Below, in pieces: positions 25,942 to 35,211 of a stretch of 64,000 nt of DNA. Source of the stretch: Chryseobacterium soldanellicola. GTDB lineage: Bacteria > Bacteroidota > Bacteroidia > Flavobacteriales > Weeksellaceae. A program made the position numbers and the translations under genes. Numbering within the stretch: the first letter of the stretch is position 1; every line of letters begins with the position of its first letter. A model generated the notes under the pieces. It saw only the letters and a list, made by a program, of their open reading frames with translations. It made no database searches and was not told where the DNA came from. The stretch is from assembly GCF_900100115.1 (NCBI RefSeq), contig NZ_FNKL01000001.1:1-64000 (forward strand). Reading direction: 5' to 3'.

Positions 25942-26682
25942 TTATAAATAATCGGCTACGTCTATATCTCCTTTTACAACCAATACCCCGTTCTCCATTT
26001 TTTCCTGAAGGACAATCATATTGGCGCCAATATCCTGCTTTACTTTCACCTGAATAAGACCGGAACCTGAGTAAGGCTCTGTTGTTCCCGGTTTGTATAA
26101 TTCCAAATACACAGGAGCCGTCGCACTGAAAAAGTTATAAATTTTTACGGTGGTAAAATTATCTTTCCCAATGCTTTCAAATTCTCCCAGAATCACTCCG
26201 TTTTCCCTTTTCAGAACTCCTTTAACATCATGTAAAGAAGAGCCTGAAAATTCACCCAGATTCGGGAAGATAAATTCAAATCCTACTTTTCCAAGATTGA
26301 CCTGAGGCTTCACGGCGTACGTTTTAAGGAAAATCCCGGGAAGATTAAAGAAATTCACATTTTTATAATCATTTATGTTATCGTAAGTTATACTGTATTT
26401 TGCGATTTGGGCACCTGTTTCGTTATTATAAACTCCAAGCTCGTCAGTTTCACCTTTATCCAGCACAAACTGAAGCTGAGTTTCGATTTTATCGGTGTAA
26501 GAAGTTTTTCCGCTGATTGATATTGGCGATCCATTTAGCCTTAACTGAAGAATATCCGGTTTGGAATATCCTTTAATATTGACTTCCGCAGGTTTTTGGG
26601 CTTTATCATATACCTCCAATGCATCATTATCGGTACAGGAAAATAGTAATGTAAATAGTACCAGTGCTATGATCTTTTTCAT
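25942..26682 (-). CDS. Uncharacterised lipoprotein
   Basis: A 246-residue protein with signal peptide and lipobox LFSC (Cys16), followed by an Asp/Asn-rich linker typical of surface-exposed lipoproteins of this phylum. The rest is predicted beta-rich, with alternating hydrophobic residues (for example NVNFFNLPGIFL and KVGFEFIFPNLGEF) and no domain I recognise. It precedes the S41 protease with a three-base gap and is downstream of the T9SS protein in a leftward series; a hairpin terminator at 26714-26752 separates it from that gene. Confidence 0.72.
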   Translation of the reverse strand: MKKIIALVLFTLLFSCTDNDALEVYDKAQKPAEVNIKGYSKPDILQLRLNGSPISISGKTSYTDKIETQLQFVLDKGETDELGVYNNETGAQIAKYSITYDNINDYKNVNFFNLPGIFLKTYAVKPQVNLGKVGFEFIFPNLGEFSGSSLHDVKGVLKRENGVILGEFESIGKDNFTTVKIYNFFSATAPVYLELYKPGTTEPYSGSGLIQVKVKQDIGANMIVLQEKMENGVLVVKGDIDVADYL

Positions 26683-26713
26683 CTATATTATTTTAAACTT
26701 GAAAAATTTAAAC

Positions 26714-26752
26714 TTAAAAAATATTGCCCTTCCCCGAGGAGCAGGGCAATCA
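26714..26752 (-). terminator. Terminator after the T9SS protein gene
   Basis: Perfect 8-bp stem ATTGCCCT (26723-26730) with AGGGCAAT (26743-26750). Read leftward it is followed by an A/U-rich tail containing a run of U residues. It lies about 120 bases beyond the stop at 26870. Confidence 0.75.
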
Positions 26753-26869
26753 TTATAAAAAAAACTAAATTGGATGTTTGAATAAATTTTATATATAAGC
26801 TGTTTGATATATTATTTTAAAATTTTCATGGTCTTTTTCAAAACATCTTAGCGTTTAAAGGAAAATTGG

Positions 26870-27781
26870 TTATTTCTTGATAAATTTCAGTTTTTCTGAT
26901 ACGTTTCCATCAGAAACATCAGCAACATAAATACCTGCAGAAAGTGCTGAAACATTGATATTTTCTGAATATTTAGCCATCAAGACTTTTTGCCCGGACA
27001 TGTTGTAAACAGCAATTGTGGTGTTGTTTTCTTTTAATTTAGGATTAAGCTGTAGCTGAAGAGAATTTGTTACAGGATTTTCCATTATTTTGGTTACGTT
27101 TTTAACTTCTTTTACATCTTTTGTGTTTAAAACTGAAGAATAAATAGCAATTTCATCAATATTAATGTTCTGAGAATTAATAGGTGCGGCTACTATTCTG
27201 TTTGACCATAAGCCGATGTAAATCTTTTTTCCTGCAAAAGCGGAAATATTGACTAAAGATTCCGCAAACTGGGTAAGATCGGTCGGCAGAGTTGTACTGG
27301 CACTGAATTTATAGGTTGCACCACCTGCATTTTGTGCATCTGTTGCCAATTGTTGGAAATCAGACAATTCTGGTACCTGTTTTTGAGGTGTGCTTACGAA
27401 AATATAGATATCCCTTCCCACAGTTGTATGGGTAGATCGCTGTCTTCCGATATAACCGGCTAAAGTGATGGTTCCGCCTGCTCCTGTAAGATCTATCTCA
27501 GGGGAAATGATCCAGTCGTTTTCGGTTGCAAATCCGGTTGCATTTCCCGTAGGGACCAGGTTGATTGAATGACGCAGAACTCCTGATGTTCCGTACGTTA
27601 AAGCGGTGCCGTTGTGATAAATGTTCTGTCCCTGAACCCATCCGTTTCCGTTTCCGTTCAGATCATAGAAAGTCCATCCCTGTAATGAAGCAGGGGTATC
27701 GAATGTGTTACTCCAAACAGGATATTGTGCAAATATTGCTTGTGATAACAATAGAATAGATAATAAAATTAATTTTTTCAT
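26870..27781 (-). CDS. Secreted protein with jelly-roll (choice-of-anchor J-like) domain and T9SS sorting tail
   Basis: The frame opens at 27844, but I choose the ATG at 27781 because it begins a clean signal peptide (MKKLILLSILLLSQAIFAQ); this gives 303 residues. The mature part starts VWSNTFDTPASLQGWTFYD and has the FD...GW and ENDWIISPEIDL motifs of MAM/jelly-roll domains in flavobacterial secreted proteins. The last ~75 residues are a type A sorting domain (IMENPVTNSLQLQL...VYNMSGQKV...LSAGIYVADV...KFIKK), directing secretion through the T9SS and surface attachment. Ligand unknown. It is downstream of the surface lipoprotein gene in the TonB receptor regulon. Confidence 0.87.
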   Translation of the reverse strand: MKKLILLSILLLSQAIFAQYPVWSNTFDTPASLQGWTFYDLNGNGNGWVQGQNIYHNGTALTYGTSGVLRHSINLVPTGNATGFATENDWIISPEIDLTGAGGTITLAGYIGRQRSTHTTVGRDIYIFVSTPQKQVPELSDFQQLATDAQNAGGATYKFSASTTLPTDLTQFAESLVNISAFAGKKIYIGLWSNRIVAAPINSQNINIDEIAIYSSVLNTKDVKEVKNVTKIMENPVTNSLQLQLNPKLKENNTTIAVYNMSGQKVLMAKYSENINVSALSAGIYVADVSDGNVSEKLKFIKK

Positions 27782-27816
27782 AATACCAATTAGTAAAGTT
27801 TTTTTGTTTTTGTAAT

Positions 27817-27853
27817 AAAAGCAGGGAATGGCAATAATTGCCAACCCTGCATT
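27817..27853 (-). terminator. Terminator or attenuator after the beta-helix lipoprotein gene
   Basis: A two-part stem: GCAGGG (27821-27826) with CCCTGC (27845-27850), closing on the inner palindrome TGGCAATAATTGCCA (27829-27843). On the minus strand it is followed by TTTTATT. It sits between two leftward genes and could reduce expression of the downstream one. Confidence 0.75.
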
Positions 27854-27863
27854 TTAAGTAAGA

Positions 27864-29171
27864 TTATTCTACAATTGAGAAATCATATTTTGTCCAGATA
27901 CCCTGGAAGTTTCCACAGTTTCTTGGAGATACGTTCCAGCTGATAGAGAAGAATGGGCTAGACATACCGAAAGCATCTGCAGAAGTTCCGCTAGATAAAT
28001 TTGCCGCAGGGATTCCCGCTGTACCAGTACCGGTAACAACCGTTGTAAATCCGTGTACTTTGATTGATCCGTAAGTAGATGCAGAAGATAATTCAGAACC
28101 TGAACCTTCTACTCTGATCCCTGTAGGATAACCTGTAATTACAGCATCATTTAACGTTAATCTACCGTTTCTTCTGATGTGGATCCCGTTTTCGTAAGCT
28201 GATCCTACTCCTGAGATCGGAGAAACCACATTTGTACTTGTTCCTACGATTGTAAGGTTATTAATAACAGGGTGTGTAAGCAACGTAGTAGCTGTACCCG
28301 TTGCGTTGTTATCCAACTCGATCCCATTCGTATCAGAAACTCCACCACTTATAGTGTGAGAAGAATTAGCATCTGCCAAAGCCAATGCACAAGTGATAGT
28401 TCCTGTATAACCATTGTCAAAGTCGAAGTTATCATCTTCTGCTGCAAAAGATACTAAATTAGTAGCATTTACAGTACCTCCGAAGAATTCGAAAGAATCG
28501 TCCTGACCGTAAGAAACCTGGATATGATCTAAAGTAGTACCATTTCCAACACCTCCTAAAGATAACGCATTCACCTCGTTACCAGAGTTAGCCCCTACGA
28601 AATCGTAACCTGCAAACTCGATACGAACATATTTCATTGTTCCTGCATTATGAGAAGCATTTGAACCACCAAATTGATAATCAACACCTGTTAAACCTTC
28701 GATTGTAGTTGTTGTAGGTACGTTTGTCGGAGCATCTCCTAATAAAACTACCCCACCGAAATCTCCGGGAACTGCAGTTGTATCTTCGTTTCCGTCCAAC
28801 AATCTGTAGCTTGTGAAGACAATTGGCTGAGATTCTGTACCGGTAGCATTAATATGACCTGTTTTTGTGATTACCAGGATTCCTGAACCTTCTCCGATAG
28901 CATTAGGTTTAGCTTTAATGAATGTTCCCGGCTGTATAGTTAATGTAGCCCCGTTTTTAACAGTTACAATACCATCAATTTCTACAACTCCGCTCCAAGT
29001 CGTGTTAGAAGTGATCGCACCGCTAACCGTAGTTACAGGAAGAGCTGAAGCCGTGATATACTCAGCAGAAGCTGATTGCATACCAAATGGAGATGAAGAA
29101 TCTGCTAATGAATCATGTTGACAAGCTGTAAGTGATAAAGCAGCTGCTGCAATTAGAGTTAATTTTTTCAT
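27864..29171 (-). CDS. Surface lipoprotein, probable right-handed beta-helix fold
   Basis: A 435-residue protein with signal peptide and lipobox LTAC (Cys17). The mature sequence has regularly spaced short hydrophobic strands separated by Gly/Asn/Thr turns (VEIDGIVTVKNGATLTIQPG, then repeated 'GVVLLGDAP', 'MKYVRIEFAG', 'LDHIQVSYG'), as in parallel beta-helix proteins. It carries many acidic turns (DDSFEFFGG, DDNFDFDNG) that could bind calcium. Homologues often sit beside TonB receptors and FecR genes in Bacteroidetes. Here it is 266 bases downstream of the STN-type TonB receptor. A substrate-binding partner role is inferred. Confidence 0.78.
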   Translation of the reverse strand: MKKLTLIAAAALSLTACQHDSLADSSSPFGMQSASAEYITASALPVTTVSGAITSNTTWSGVVEIDGIVTVKNGATLTIQPGTFIKAKPNAIGEGSGILVITKTGHINATGTESQPIVFTSYRLLDGNEDTTAVPGDFGGVVLLGDAPTNVPTTTTIEGLTGVDYQFGGSNASHNAGTMKYVRIEFAGYDFVGANSGNEVNALSLGGVGNGTTLDHIQVSYGQDDSFEFFGGTVNATNLVSFAAEDDNFDFDNGYTGTITCALALADANSSHTISGGVSDTNGIELDNNATGTATTLLTHPVINNLTIVGTSTNVVSPISGVGSAYENGIHIRRNGRLTLNDAVITGYPTGIRVEGSGSELSSASTYGSIKVHGFTTVVTGTGTAGIPAANLSSGTSADAFGMSSPFFSISWNVSPRNCGNFQGIWTKYDFSIVE

Positions 29172-29437
29172 TGTTATAAATTTTTGTGATCAGACCGGTT
29201 GTTTATGTTTCGGGCCCGATGTTTTTTATATTAGAAATACCCACCTCTGTATTCCTGCGATTTGGTTAATTTTTTTTAAGCTTCTGCAATACATGAGGTG
29301 ACATATTGCGAAGTTTTCCGGTTTTTTTTATCTGAATCTTACTGTTGTTGCGCACCAGCAGTATTCATTCTGATTCATCTTCAGGTTACCGAAGCCTGTA
29401 CGTTGCATGAGCTCTTTTCTTCTATTTTTTTAATGGT

Positions 29438-32400
29438 TTAAAATGTATAATTCACACTTAAGCCAAATATTCTTCCGCTGTAGGCACGAAACAAGATCTT
29501 ATCAATATTCTTGTCGTATTTATCGGTAGCGCCGGGCAAAAGCTCCCACATTTCCCTGTCTGTCTGTGAAGCACCGCCACCTTTCGCCACTGAATAAGAA
29601 TTAAAATTGTTATAATATTCTTTCACCCTGTTAAAAAGGTTTCTGACATTGAATTTTACTTCTAAATTCTTATCTCTTAATAATTTATAGGATATCTGGG
29701 CATCTGCCACTGCGTAAGCACGCTGTATTTCTTCTCCGTTGTAGGCATATCCTACTGTGATGTACTGATCGCCTTTGGCATTGTATAAAAAGCTTGCCCC
29801 TAAACGTGCTCCGTCATATATTAATCCTACATTATAAGCATAAGGAGTCTGCCCGTAAAGGGGTCTGTCGACTTCATAGGTTTCGTCCGCGTCGGTTGTT
29901 TTTTCTCTGTTTTTAAAAGAAATGACTTTGGTATCGTTGTAGGTAAAATTTCCGCTTATAAAAAGCTTTTCAAGGAAAGAATCTATTGCAATGAAGCCTA
30001 AATTTTTCCTTACTTCTGCTTCAAACCCTTTCAGTTTTGCATTTTTTGAATTTCCATTATAAAGGAATAAGTTTCCTTCATTTGAAATAAATCCTTCACG
30101 CTCAATCGGCCGGTCGATATTTTTATAGTATAACCCCGCTGAAAAAATTTCACCTAACCCCGGAAACCATTCAAATTTAAAATCATAATTATTGACTATA
30201 GATGACACCATTTCCGTATTGTATATCAATCCGTTCGCTACCGGATCAAAATAAGGCAACCCTGTTCTTTCATTAAACTGAGGGCGGATTACGGTTTTGC
30301 TATACGCCAGTCTTACATTGATTTTGCTGGTCGGACTGTACGTAAAGTTGGCGGAAGGCATAAACTGCCAGGGTTTATCTTCAACTGGCACTTTATTAAC
30401 ATTCTGCGGGTCGCTGGGATCTGTTTGCTGGGAAATCAGCTTATATTTAAAATATTCTGCCCTCAATCCCCAGACTATCCTGAATTTACTTTTCCAACGA
30501 TTATCAAACATAACATATCCGACATGCTGATCGACCTCGCCTTCATATTTTTCATTTTCATAAAGCGGTCTTGTCTGCCATCCGATTCCGCCGGGTACGT
30601 AATGTGAACCATCGAACCAGTCAGCAAGCGCTCCATCCAATGTCAGTATATTATTTCCGGTTGTCTTTTCATCCACTCTCAGCAAAAATTTCTGCTGTAC
30701 ATTCGTGTTAGTCTTTGAGGCACCGGCATACCCTACTTTTATATCATTTTTAAAATTTTCACCATTGATATTCCATTTAAATGATGCTCCGTAGTTGTAA
30801 TCTGTCTGCCTGTTTTCGATATAACCTCTTGCAAAATCACTCGATGAATTATATATCTGATGATAGGCCTGGATTTCGTTTCCGATAAAATTATAAAGTG
30901 TAGGATGCATCGTATAATCTTTGGTGTCGGATGAAACTCCTGTGCGCGCAAAAAACCAATCGATATCTGCGTTTCCTATTTTGTGGTTTCCTTCCAGCTT
31001 ATTTTGCAAAAGGGTCTGATAAATAGGATAATCCGTATTATCTGTATAAGGTCTGTCTAAAGATTTGATTTGTGAAGGATCATTATTTGGGATAACTCCG
31101 TTGTAAAAATAATTGTAAGCCAATTCTGCGTTGCTCGGCAACCCGCTTCCACCTGTATATTCATTCCAGCCTGTAATTCTTGTTAAGGTATTATCATAAA
31201 TGTGGGTGTAAGAATTCCGGAAAGAGAGTCTGTTTTTTCCCAATTGCAATCCGAAGTTCAACATTCCCGCCAAAGTTGAGTTATAAGTGTAAGAAGCTCC
31301 CTGATTTTTAAAATTGTAAAATTTCACGGGTGCTTCACCGGTTGTCTGCCAATCATTAATAAGTTGGGTGGTATCCAGCCAGTTTCCCCTTCCTGTATGG
31401 TCGATATCTAATTTATTCTGTTCGTTTCTTATGGTTAAAGCTCCGGCTAACCCCCATTTATTGTTATTTTTAAGCTGAAAAGTCCTTCCAAAAGCCAGCT
31501 GCATATTTGAGCCTAAATCTGCTTTTGTGGCATAATTGGTAAAATTATCATTCACAAACTGTTTCGACTGCTCAAAAAACAGAGGATTCTCCCAATTCAT
31601 TGCTCCAAGACCTTTTGGGAAATCTCTTGTTCCGTCATCATATCCGAAATAATCATATTTTCCGCGCTGACGGGTCAGGAATTCTTTAAAAGTCGAAATA
31701 TCATTATAAGAAGTCCCGACAGTTACCGTCGTAAAATTTTCATTGGGAATATCTTTCGTTTTTACCTCAACATAACCTCCCGCAAAGCTGGCATTCATGT
31801 CCGGTGTAGCAGTTTTGCTTACGATCACGCTTTCCACCATTGCGGTAGGAATAATATCAAATGAGAAATTCTGGTTGTACGCTTCCGTGCTTGGAAGGCT
31901 GATTCCGTCCATTGCTGCGGTATTCCAACGCTCTCCCATCGAACGCACCACCACATATTTATTATCAATGGTTGTAATTCCTGTCACTCTTTTCAGGGTT
32001 CCTCCAACGTCGCTGTCGGGTGTTTTGGAGATTTGTTCGGCAGAAATACCGTCACTCATTTGCGCGGCTTTTTTCTGCAGAGCGAGTAATCCGGCCTGGG
32101 TATCAGCTTTACGAACTCCCGTAATGACCACTTCTTTGATGTCTGTTATTTTATCTGAAATCGGCTTCATCGCAAATGAAACATTATTTGTTTCGTTATT
32201 GCTTACCGACAATTTTTCTACTCTTAATGTGTTGAATTTTGGTGCTTTAACCGAAAGCGTATAAATTCCGGAAGGCAAATCAACTGCAAAATCACCATTA
32301 TTATCTGTCGTAATGGTTTTTCCGGCTACCGTTATTTCTGCGCCAACTACGGGATTTCCCACTTCGTCAACGATTTTTCCGGAAATTCGCCCGTTTCCCA

Positions 32401-32728
32401 TGACAGAAACATTGGACCCTTCATATTTTATTGAAATAAGATCTCCGCGCAAACGAAAAACCACAGGAAGACCTTCTGTAATGTCTTTCAGGCAAGTGCT
32501 TACGGGAACATTTTCACATTTTATGCCTTTTACTTTTAATTCTTTAATATCCGCTTTAGAATAGGCGAGCCTTGTGCCTGTTTTTGTGGCAAATTCTTCC
32601 AAAACTTCAATCAACGGCTTGCTTGCCGGAACAGAAAATGATACTTTTTGTACTAATTCCTGCGCCTCCACTGCTGTTACAGTAAAAAACATCGCCGCGA
32701 TTGTAAAACTACATTTCAAACTTTTCAT
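29438..32728 (-). CDS. TonB-dependent receptor with STN signalling domain (FecA-like transducer)
   Basis: A 1096-residue outer-membrane receptor. Signal peptide (about 1-22); STN domain (about 25-105), which in FecA-type receptors contacts the anti-sigma factor in the periplasm; CarboxypepD_reg-like domain (about 112-195); plug (about 215-330, with LKRVTGI and TPDMNASFAGGYVEVKT); barrel to the terminal Phe (LSVNYTF). The gene follows fecR in the same direction, and the ECF sigma gene is divergent, completing a cell-surface signalling triad. Ligand binding would free the sigma factor and raise receptor expression. The ligand is not readable from the sequence. Confidence 0.93.
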   Translation of the reverse strand: MKSLKCSFTIAAMFFTVTAVEAQELVQKVSFSVPASKPLIEVLEEFATKTGTRLAYSKADIKELKVKGIKCENVPVSTCLKDITEGLPVVFRLRGDLISIKYEGSNVSVMGNGRISGKIVDEVGNPVVGAEITVAGKTITTDNNGDFAVDLPSGIYTLSVKAPKFNTLRVEKLSVSNNETNNVSFAMKPISDKITDIKEVVITGVRKADTQAGLLALQKKAAQMSDGISAEQISKTPDSDVGGTLKRVTGITTIDNKYVVVRSMGERWNTAAMDGISLPSTEAYNQNFSFDIIPTAMVESVIVSKTATPDMNASFAGGYVEVKTKDIPNENFTTVTVGTSYNDISTFKEFLTRQRGKYDYFGYDDGTRDFPKGLGAMNWENPLFFEQSKQFVNDNFTNYATKADLGSNMQLAFGRTFQLKNNNKWGLAGALTIRNEQNKLDIDHTGRGNWLDTTQLINDWQTTGEAPVKFYNFKNQGASYTYNSTLAGMLNFGLQLGKNRLSFRNSYTHIYDNTLTRITGWNEYTGGSGLPSNAELAYNYFYNGVIPNNDPSQIKSLDRPYTDNTDYPIYQTLLQNKLEGNHKIGNADIDWFFARTGVSSDTKDYTMHPTLYNFIGNEIQAYHQIYNSSSDFARGYIENRQTDYNYGASFKWNINGENFKNDIKVGYAGASKTNTNVQQKFLLRVDEKTTGNNILTLDGALADWFDGSHYVPGGIGWQTRPLYENEKYEGEVDQHVGYVMFDNRWKSKFRIVWGLRAEYFKYKLISQQTDPSDPQNVNKVPVEDKPWQFMPSANFTYSPTSKINVRLAYSKTVIRPQFNERTGLPYFDPVANGLIYNTEMVSSIVNNYDFKFEWFPGLGEIFSAGLYYKNIDRPIEREGFISNEGNLFLYNGNSKNAKLKGFEAEVRKNLGFIAIDSFLEKLFISGNFTYNDTKVISFKNREKTTDADETYEVDRPLYGQTPYAYNVGLIYDGARLGASFLYNAKGDQYITVGYAYNGEEIQRAYAVADAQISYKLLRDKNLEVKFNVRNLFNRVKEYYNNFNSYSVAKGGGASQTDREMWELLPGATDKYDKNIDKILFRAYSGRIFGLSVNYTF

Positions 32729-32790
32729 CCTCTTTTTTTAATTAAAATTTTTCTAGTTATTTGTTTTTTGATATAATATTTTGCGGATTT

Positions 32791-33738
32791 TTATTTTTTC
32801 AGAATATACGTACGGTTGTCTTTTTCCACTTCCAGGCCTAGTATAAATGCCAGTGCTTCTATATTTTCATCGGTAGTTCCACCTGTAAAGTCTGCCGTGA
32901 TTTTTTTATCTGAAACTTCTTTAGGATATCTGATATTGATGTCGTGATTTTTCTGTAAAATCTCAACTACTTCTTTTAAAGAGACATCATTAAAGCTTAA
33001 AGACAACAAAGCGGAAACTTTCTTCCCTGAATTTTTCTCAGTTGAAAAAGAAATAACTGCAGCCGTTCTAGGAACTCCGAAATTGGTCCATTTCTGATGA
33101 GGTTTAAGAAAAAACACAGGAACTCCGGCTGAGGAAACAGCAACTTTACCTTCATAAAGATCAACCGCCTTATCATTTCCTGATTGTGAGATTTTAAAAA
33201 CTGTTCCTAATACTTTCGTGCTGAAACCCTCGGCATTAACAATAAACGGATGCTTTTTTGATTTTGCCACGGAAAATATTGCATCTCCTTTTAAAGCCAC
33301 CACCCTCGTGTCTGCGGGAAAAGATTTTTCTACCGTAAGCTCGGCACCCGGAAATAAGTTCACCAATGAGCCGTCAGCCAAATGGATTTTTTTATTCCCT
33401 AAATCTGCAACATACACATCCGACTTAAAGAAAGTCTGATAAGTGAAAATTCCACCTAATGATAATAACAGAATGATGACCGCCGCAGCCTGATAGATAT
33501 ATTTTTTAAAGCTAATTTTATGATTAACAATTGTAGACTCTACAAAATAAGGCTCCAAAGCGAATAAAATTCTTTCCCTCGATTCTTTAATATGATTTTT
33601 ATCCAGGTCATTTTCAACATGAGCTTTCCATTTTTCCAACACTTCAGTTTCTTTCTGGGAAATCGTTTCTCCAGAAACTTCTCTTTGCCAAAGCCTGAAA
33701 ACAAAAGCTTCAGCATTTTTATATTTAAGACTCTTCAT
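32791..33738 (-). CDS. FecR-family anti-sigma factor
   Basis: A 315-residue inner-membrane regulator. The cytoplasmic N-terminus (about 1-83) should bind the ECF sigma factor. One transmembrane segment follows (about 85-107, QAAAVIILLLSLGG). The periplasmic FecR domain (about 112-205) contains LADGSLVNLFPGAELTVE and VALKGDAIFSVAKSKKHPFIV. The C-terminal DUF4974 domain (about 240-313) resembles the receptor's STN fold and should contact it. It lies between the divergent ECF sigma gene and the STN-type TonB receptor it is expected to serve. Length and order match Bacteroidetes FecR proteins. Confidence 0.95.
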   Translation of the reverse strand: MKSLKYKNAEAFVFRLWQREVSGETISQKETEVLEKWKAHVENDLDKNHIKESRERILFALEPYFVESTIVNHKISFKKYIYQAAAVIILLLSLGGIFTYQTFFKSDVYVADLGNKKIHLADGSLVNLFPGAELTVEKSFPADTRVVALKGDAIFSVAKSKKHPFIVNAEGFSTKVLGTVFKISQSGNDKAVDLYEGKVAVSSAGVPVFFLKPHQKWTNFGVPRTAAVISFSTEKNSGKKVSALLSLSFNDVSLKEVVEILQKNHDINIRYPKEVSDKKITADFTGGTTDENIEALAFILGLEVEKDNRTYILKK

Positions 33739-33920
33739 AAATTGTCAATTCACAAGTATTACTATCTGTAAAACTGTGAAAATGGAAAACTTCCCCAGCC
33801 CGCTTTTAATATTGGATTAACATTAAGGCCAACTTGTTAACAGTTTTAGATGATTCTTAATGCTTTCTCAACATTTGCTTGATATTATAAAGGAGTTTTT
33901 CAGAAATAATTAATGTTGGA

Positions 33921-33950
33921 TTTGCTAAAGTTCACAAAAAGTTAATTTTG
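33921..33950 (+). promoter_or_regulatory. Candidate promoter of the ECF sigma gene
   Basis: TTTG (33921-33924), an 18-base spacer, then TAATTTTG (33943-33950), close to the Bacteroidetes primary promoter consensus. The ATG is 25 bases beyond the -7 box. A second TAATTTTG at 33958-33965 lacks a partner. Confidence 0.6.
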
Positions 33951-33975
33951 CATTAGGTAATTTTGTCGTGTAATT

Positions 33976-34593
33976 ATGAACCCGACAGACCATACTTTAA
34001 TAAAGAAAATAAAATCAGGTGACAGACCTTCTTTTATGCTGTTGTACGAACGGTATTTGGACAGTCTGTACCGTTTTGTTTTCGTCAGAACCCGGGATAA
34101 GGAGATTTCGGAAGAGCTCCTGCAGAATCTTTGGGTAAAAATACTTGAGGACACAGCCGTGATCCAGACCGATGAATCAGAAAGTGCAAAAGGCTATTTA
34201 CTGCGCTACCTTCACTATAGAATTATTGATTATTACAACAGCTACAAAAAAATTCCGCCCACGGTAAGCATTGATGAATCTGATTTCCCGATTGAAATAA
34301 CGGATACGGAATATTTTGAAATTCTTGAAGAAAATGATATTTCGGCCTTATTTATCATGATCGATGAGGTGGTTTCTCAGCTTCCGGTTACCGAACAAAA
34401 GGTTTATGACATGAGAATCCGGAAAAATATGTCTGTTGATGAAACTGCTGAAGCTTTAGGACTGAGCAATAAAACCGTGAGCAACAAATTAAGTAAGGCT
34501 TTAGGTGAAATCCGCGAACAGCTGAATCCCGATTATCAGTCTTCCAAAAAGCTAATTTCTTTATTAATGCTGATGGAATTACTGGCAGGCTAA
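33976..34593 (+). CDS. ECF-type RNA polymerase sigma factor
   Basis: A 205-residue sigma-70 family factor with only regions 2 and 4. Region 2 (about 12-80) includes FMLLYERYLDSLYRFVF and YLRYLHYRIIDYYN. Region 4 (about 125-185) includes LPVTEQKVYDMRIRKNMSVDETAEALGLS, with the helix-turn-helix NKTVSNKLSKALGEIREQL. It is divergent from fecR, which with the STN-type receptor indicates a FecI-like role: it would be released upon ligand binding and direct transcription of the uptake genes to its left. I did not find a clear target promoter for it. Confidence 0.95.
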   Translation: MNPTDHTLIKKIKSGDRPSFMLLYERYLDSLYRFVFVRTRDKEISEELLQNLWVKILEDTAVIQTDESESAKGYLLRYLHYRIIDYYNSYKKIPPTVSIDESDFPIEITDTEYFEILEENDISALFIMIDEVVSQLPVTEQKVYDMRIRKNMSVDETAEALGLSNKTVSNKLSKALGEIREQLNPDYQSSKKLISLLMLMELLAG

Positions 34594-34731
34594 TTTTAAC
34601 CATAATGAATTATAATTTTATTTAATTGCATTAAAAGATCACTTTCTGACTGTAATTACCTATGTTGTAAAAAATAATCAACCTGATTTTAAGGGAATTA
34701 TTATGTTTTACTACAATTTCTATTAAAAATA

Positions 34732-34763
34732 TTTTGGCACCAATGAAAATCTTTCTATATTTG
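34732..34763 (+). promoter_or_regulatory. Bacteroidetes-type promoter of tRNA-Ser copy 2
   Basis: TTTTG (34732-34736), 19 bases, TATATTTG (34756-34763). Box sequences and spacing are identical to the promoter of tRNA-Ser copy 1 although the spacer sequence differs, which supports both assignments. Confidence 0.88.
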
Positions 34764-34880
34764 CACCACTGAAAACGACGGTAAGGTCGAGCTCAGGAGA
34801 GTTGGCAGAGTGGTCGATTGCGGCAGTCTTGAAAACTGTTGACTGTAATAGGTCCGGGGGTTCGAATCCCTCACTCTCCG
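34751..34880 (+). repeat. 130-bp inverted duplicate (tRNA-Ser plus leader and -7 box), copy 2
   Basis: Matches 2206-2077 in the opposite orientation with three mismatches. Identity stops at the discriminator base: copy 1 continues with CCA, this copy with CTG. Confidence 0.9.
34796..34880 (+). tRNA. tRNA-Ser (anticodon UGA), copy 2, CCA not encoded
   Basis: 85 bases from GGAGAGTTGGC to ACTCTCCG, with a full 7-bp acceptor stem, anticodon TGA in CTTGAAA, a long variable arm and T-loop GGTTCGAATCC. It differs from copy 1 by one base in the variable arm. The 3' CCA is absent from the DNA and must be added enzymatically. Confidence 0.97.
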
Positions 34881-35211
34881 CTGAATACGGAAGAGAATTT
34901 CTTCAAATCGCATTAAAGCTTAAAGCCTGCATTTTTTAAAAAGTGCAGGCTTTTTCTTTTTGTATAACTTCTCGGGATTCTGGATGTTGAAATACAATGT
35001 TTCAGAAAAAAACGACAGAACTTTGATTGATCTACTGTTTTTCGGATTTTGCACATGCCGACAGAATAATGTTTTTCAAGATAATTGCCCAACAGAAACC
35101 GTTTTTTTTCAGCAAAACCGGTCAGAATCTAATAAAAAATTAAAAAGCAGCAAATTGACAGTGGTAAAATAAATAAAAATATTATATTTAATTTCAAAAA
35201 AAATACTGTTT
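34881..35211. other. Intergenic region between tRNA-Ser copy 2 and the 163-residue ORF
   Basis: 331 bases. The left part holds the tRNA terminator. A 70-codon open frame at 34960-35172 has no start context or recognisable composition, and I do not call it. Nothing else is visible. Confidence 0.5.
34922..34956 (+). terminator. Terminator of tRNA-Ser copy 2
   Basis: Perfect 10-bp stem AAAGCCTGCA (34922-34931) with TGCAGGCTTT (34944-34953), followed by T-rich sequence. It starts 42 bases after the tRNA. Confidence 0.9.

Noticed and set aside
29281..29313. Hairpin CTTCTGCAATA/TATTGCGAAG as terminator of the TonB receptor gene
   Set aside because: The T run follows it only on the plus strand, whereas the gene is leftward; at most an mRNA structure.
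31797..32264. 155-codon open frame antisense to the STN-type TonB receptor
   Set aside because: Lies wholly opposite a well-supported receptor gene with conserved domains; a shadow frame.
34960..35172. 70-codon rightward open frame after tRNA-Ser copy 2
   Set aside because: Starts directly after the terminator stem, has no recognisable composition or ribosome-binding context, and is Cys/Phe-rich in a way typical of random AT-rich frames.
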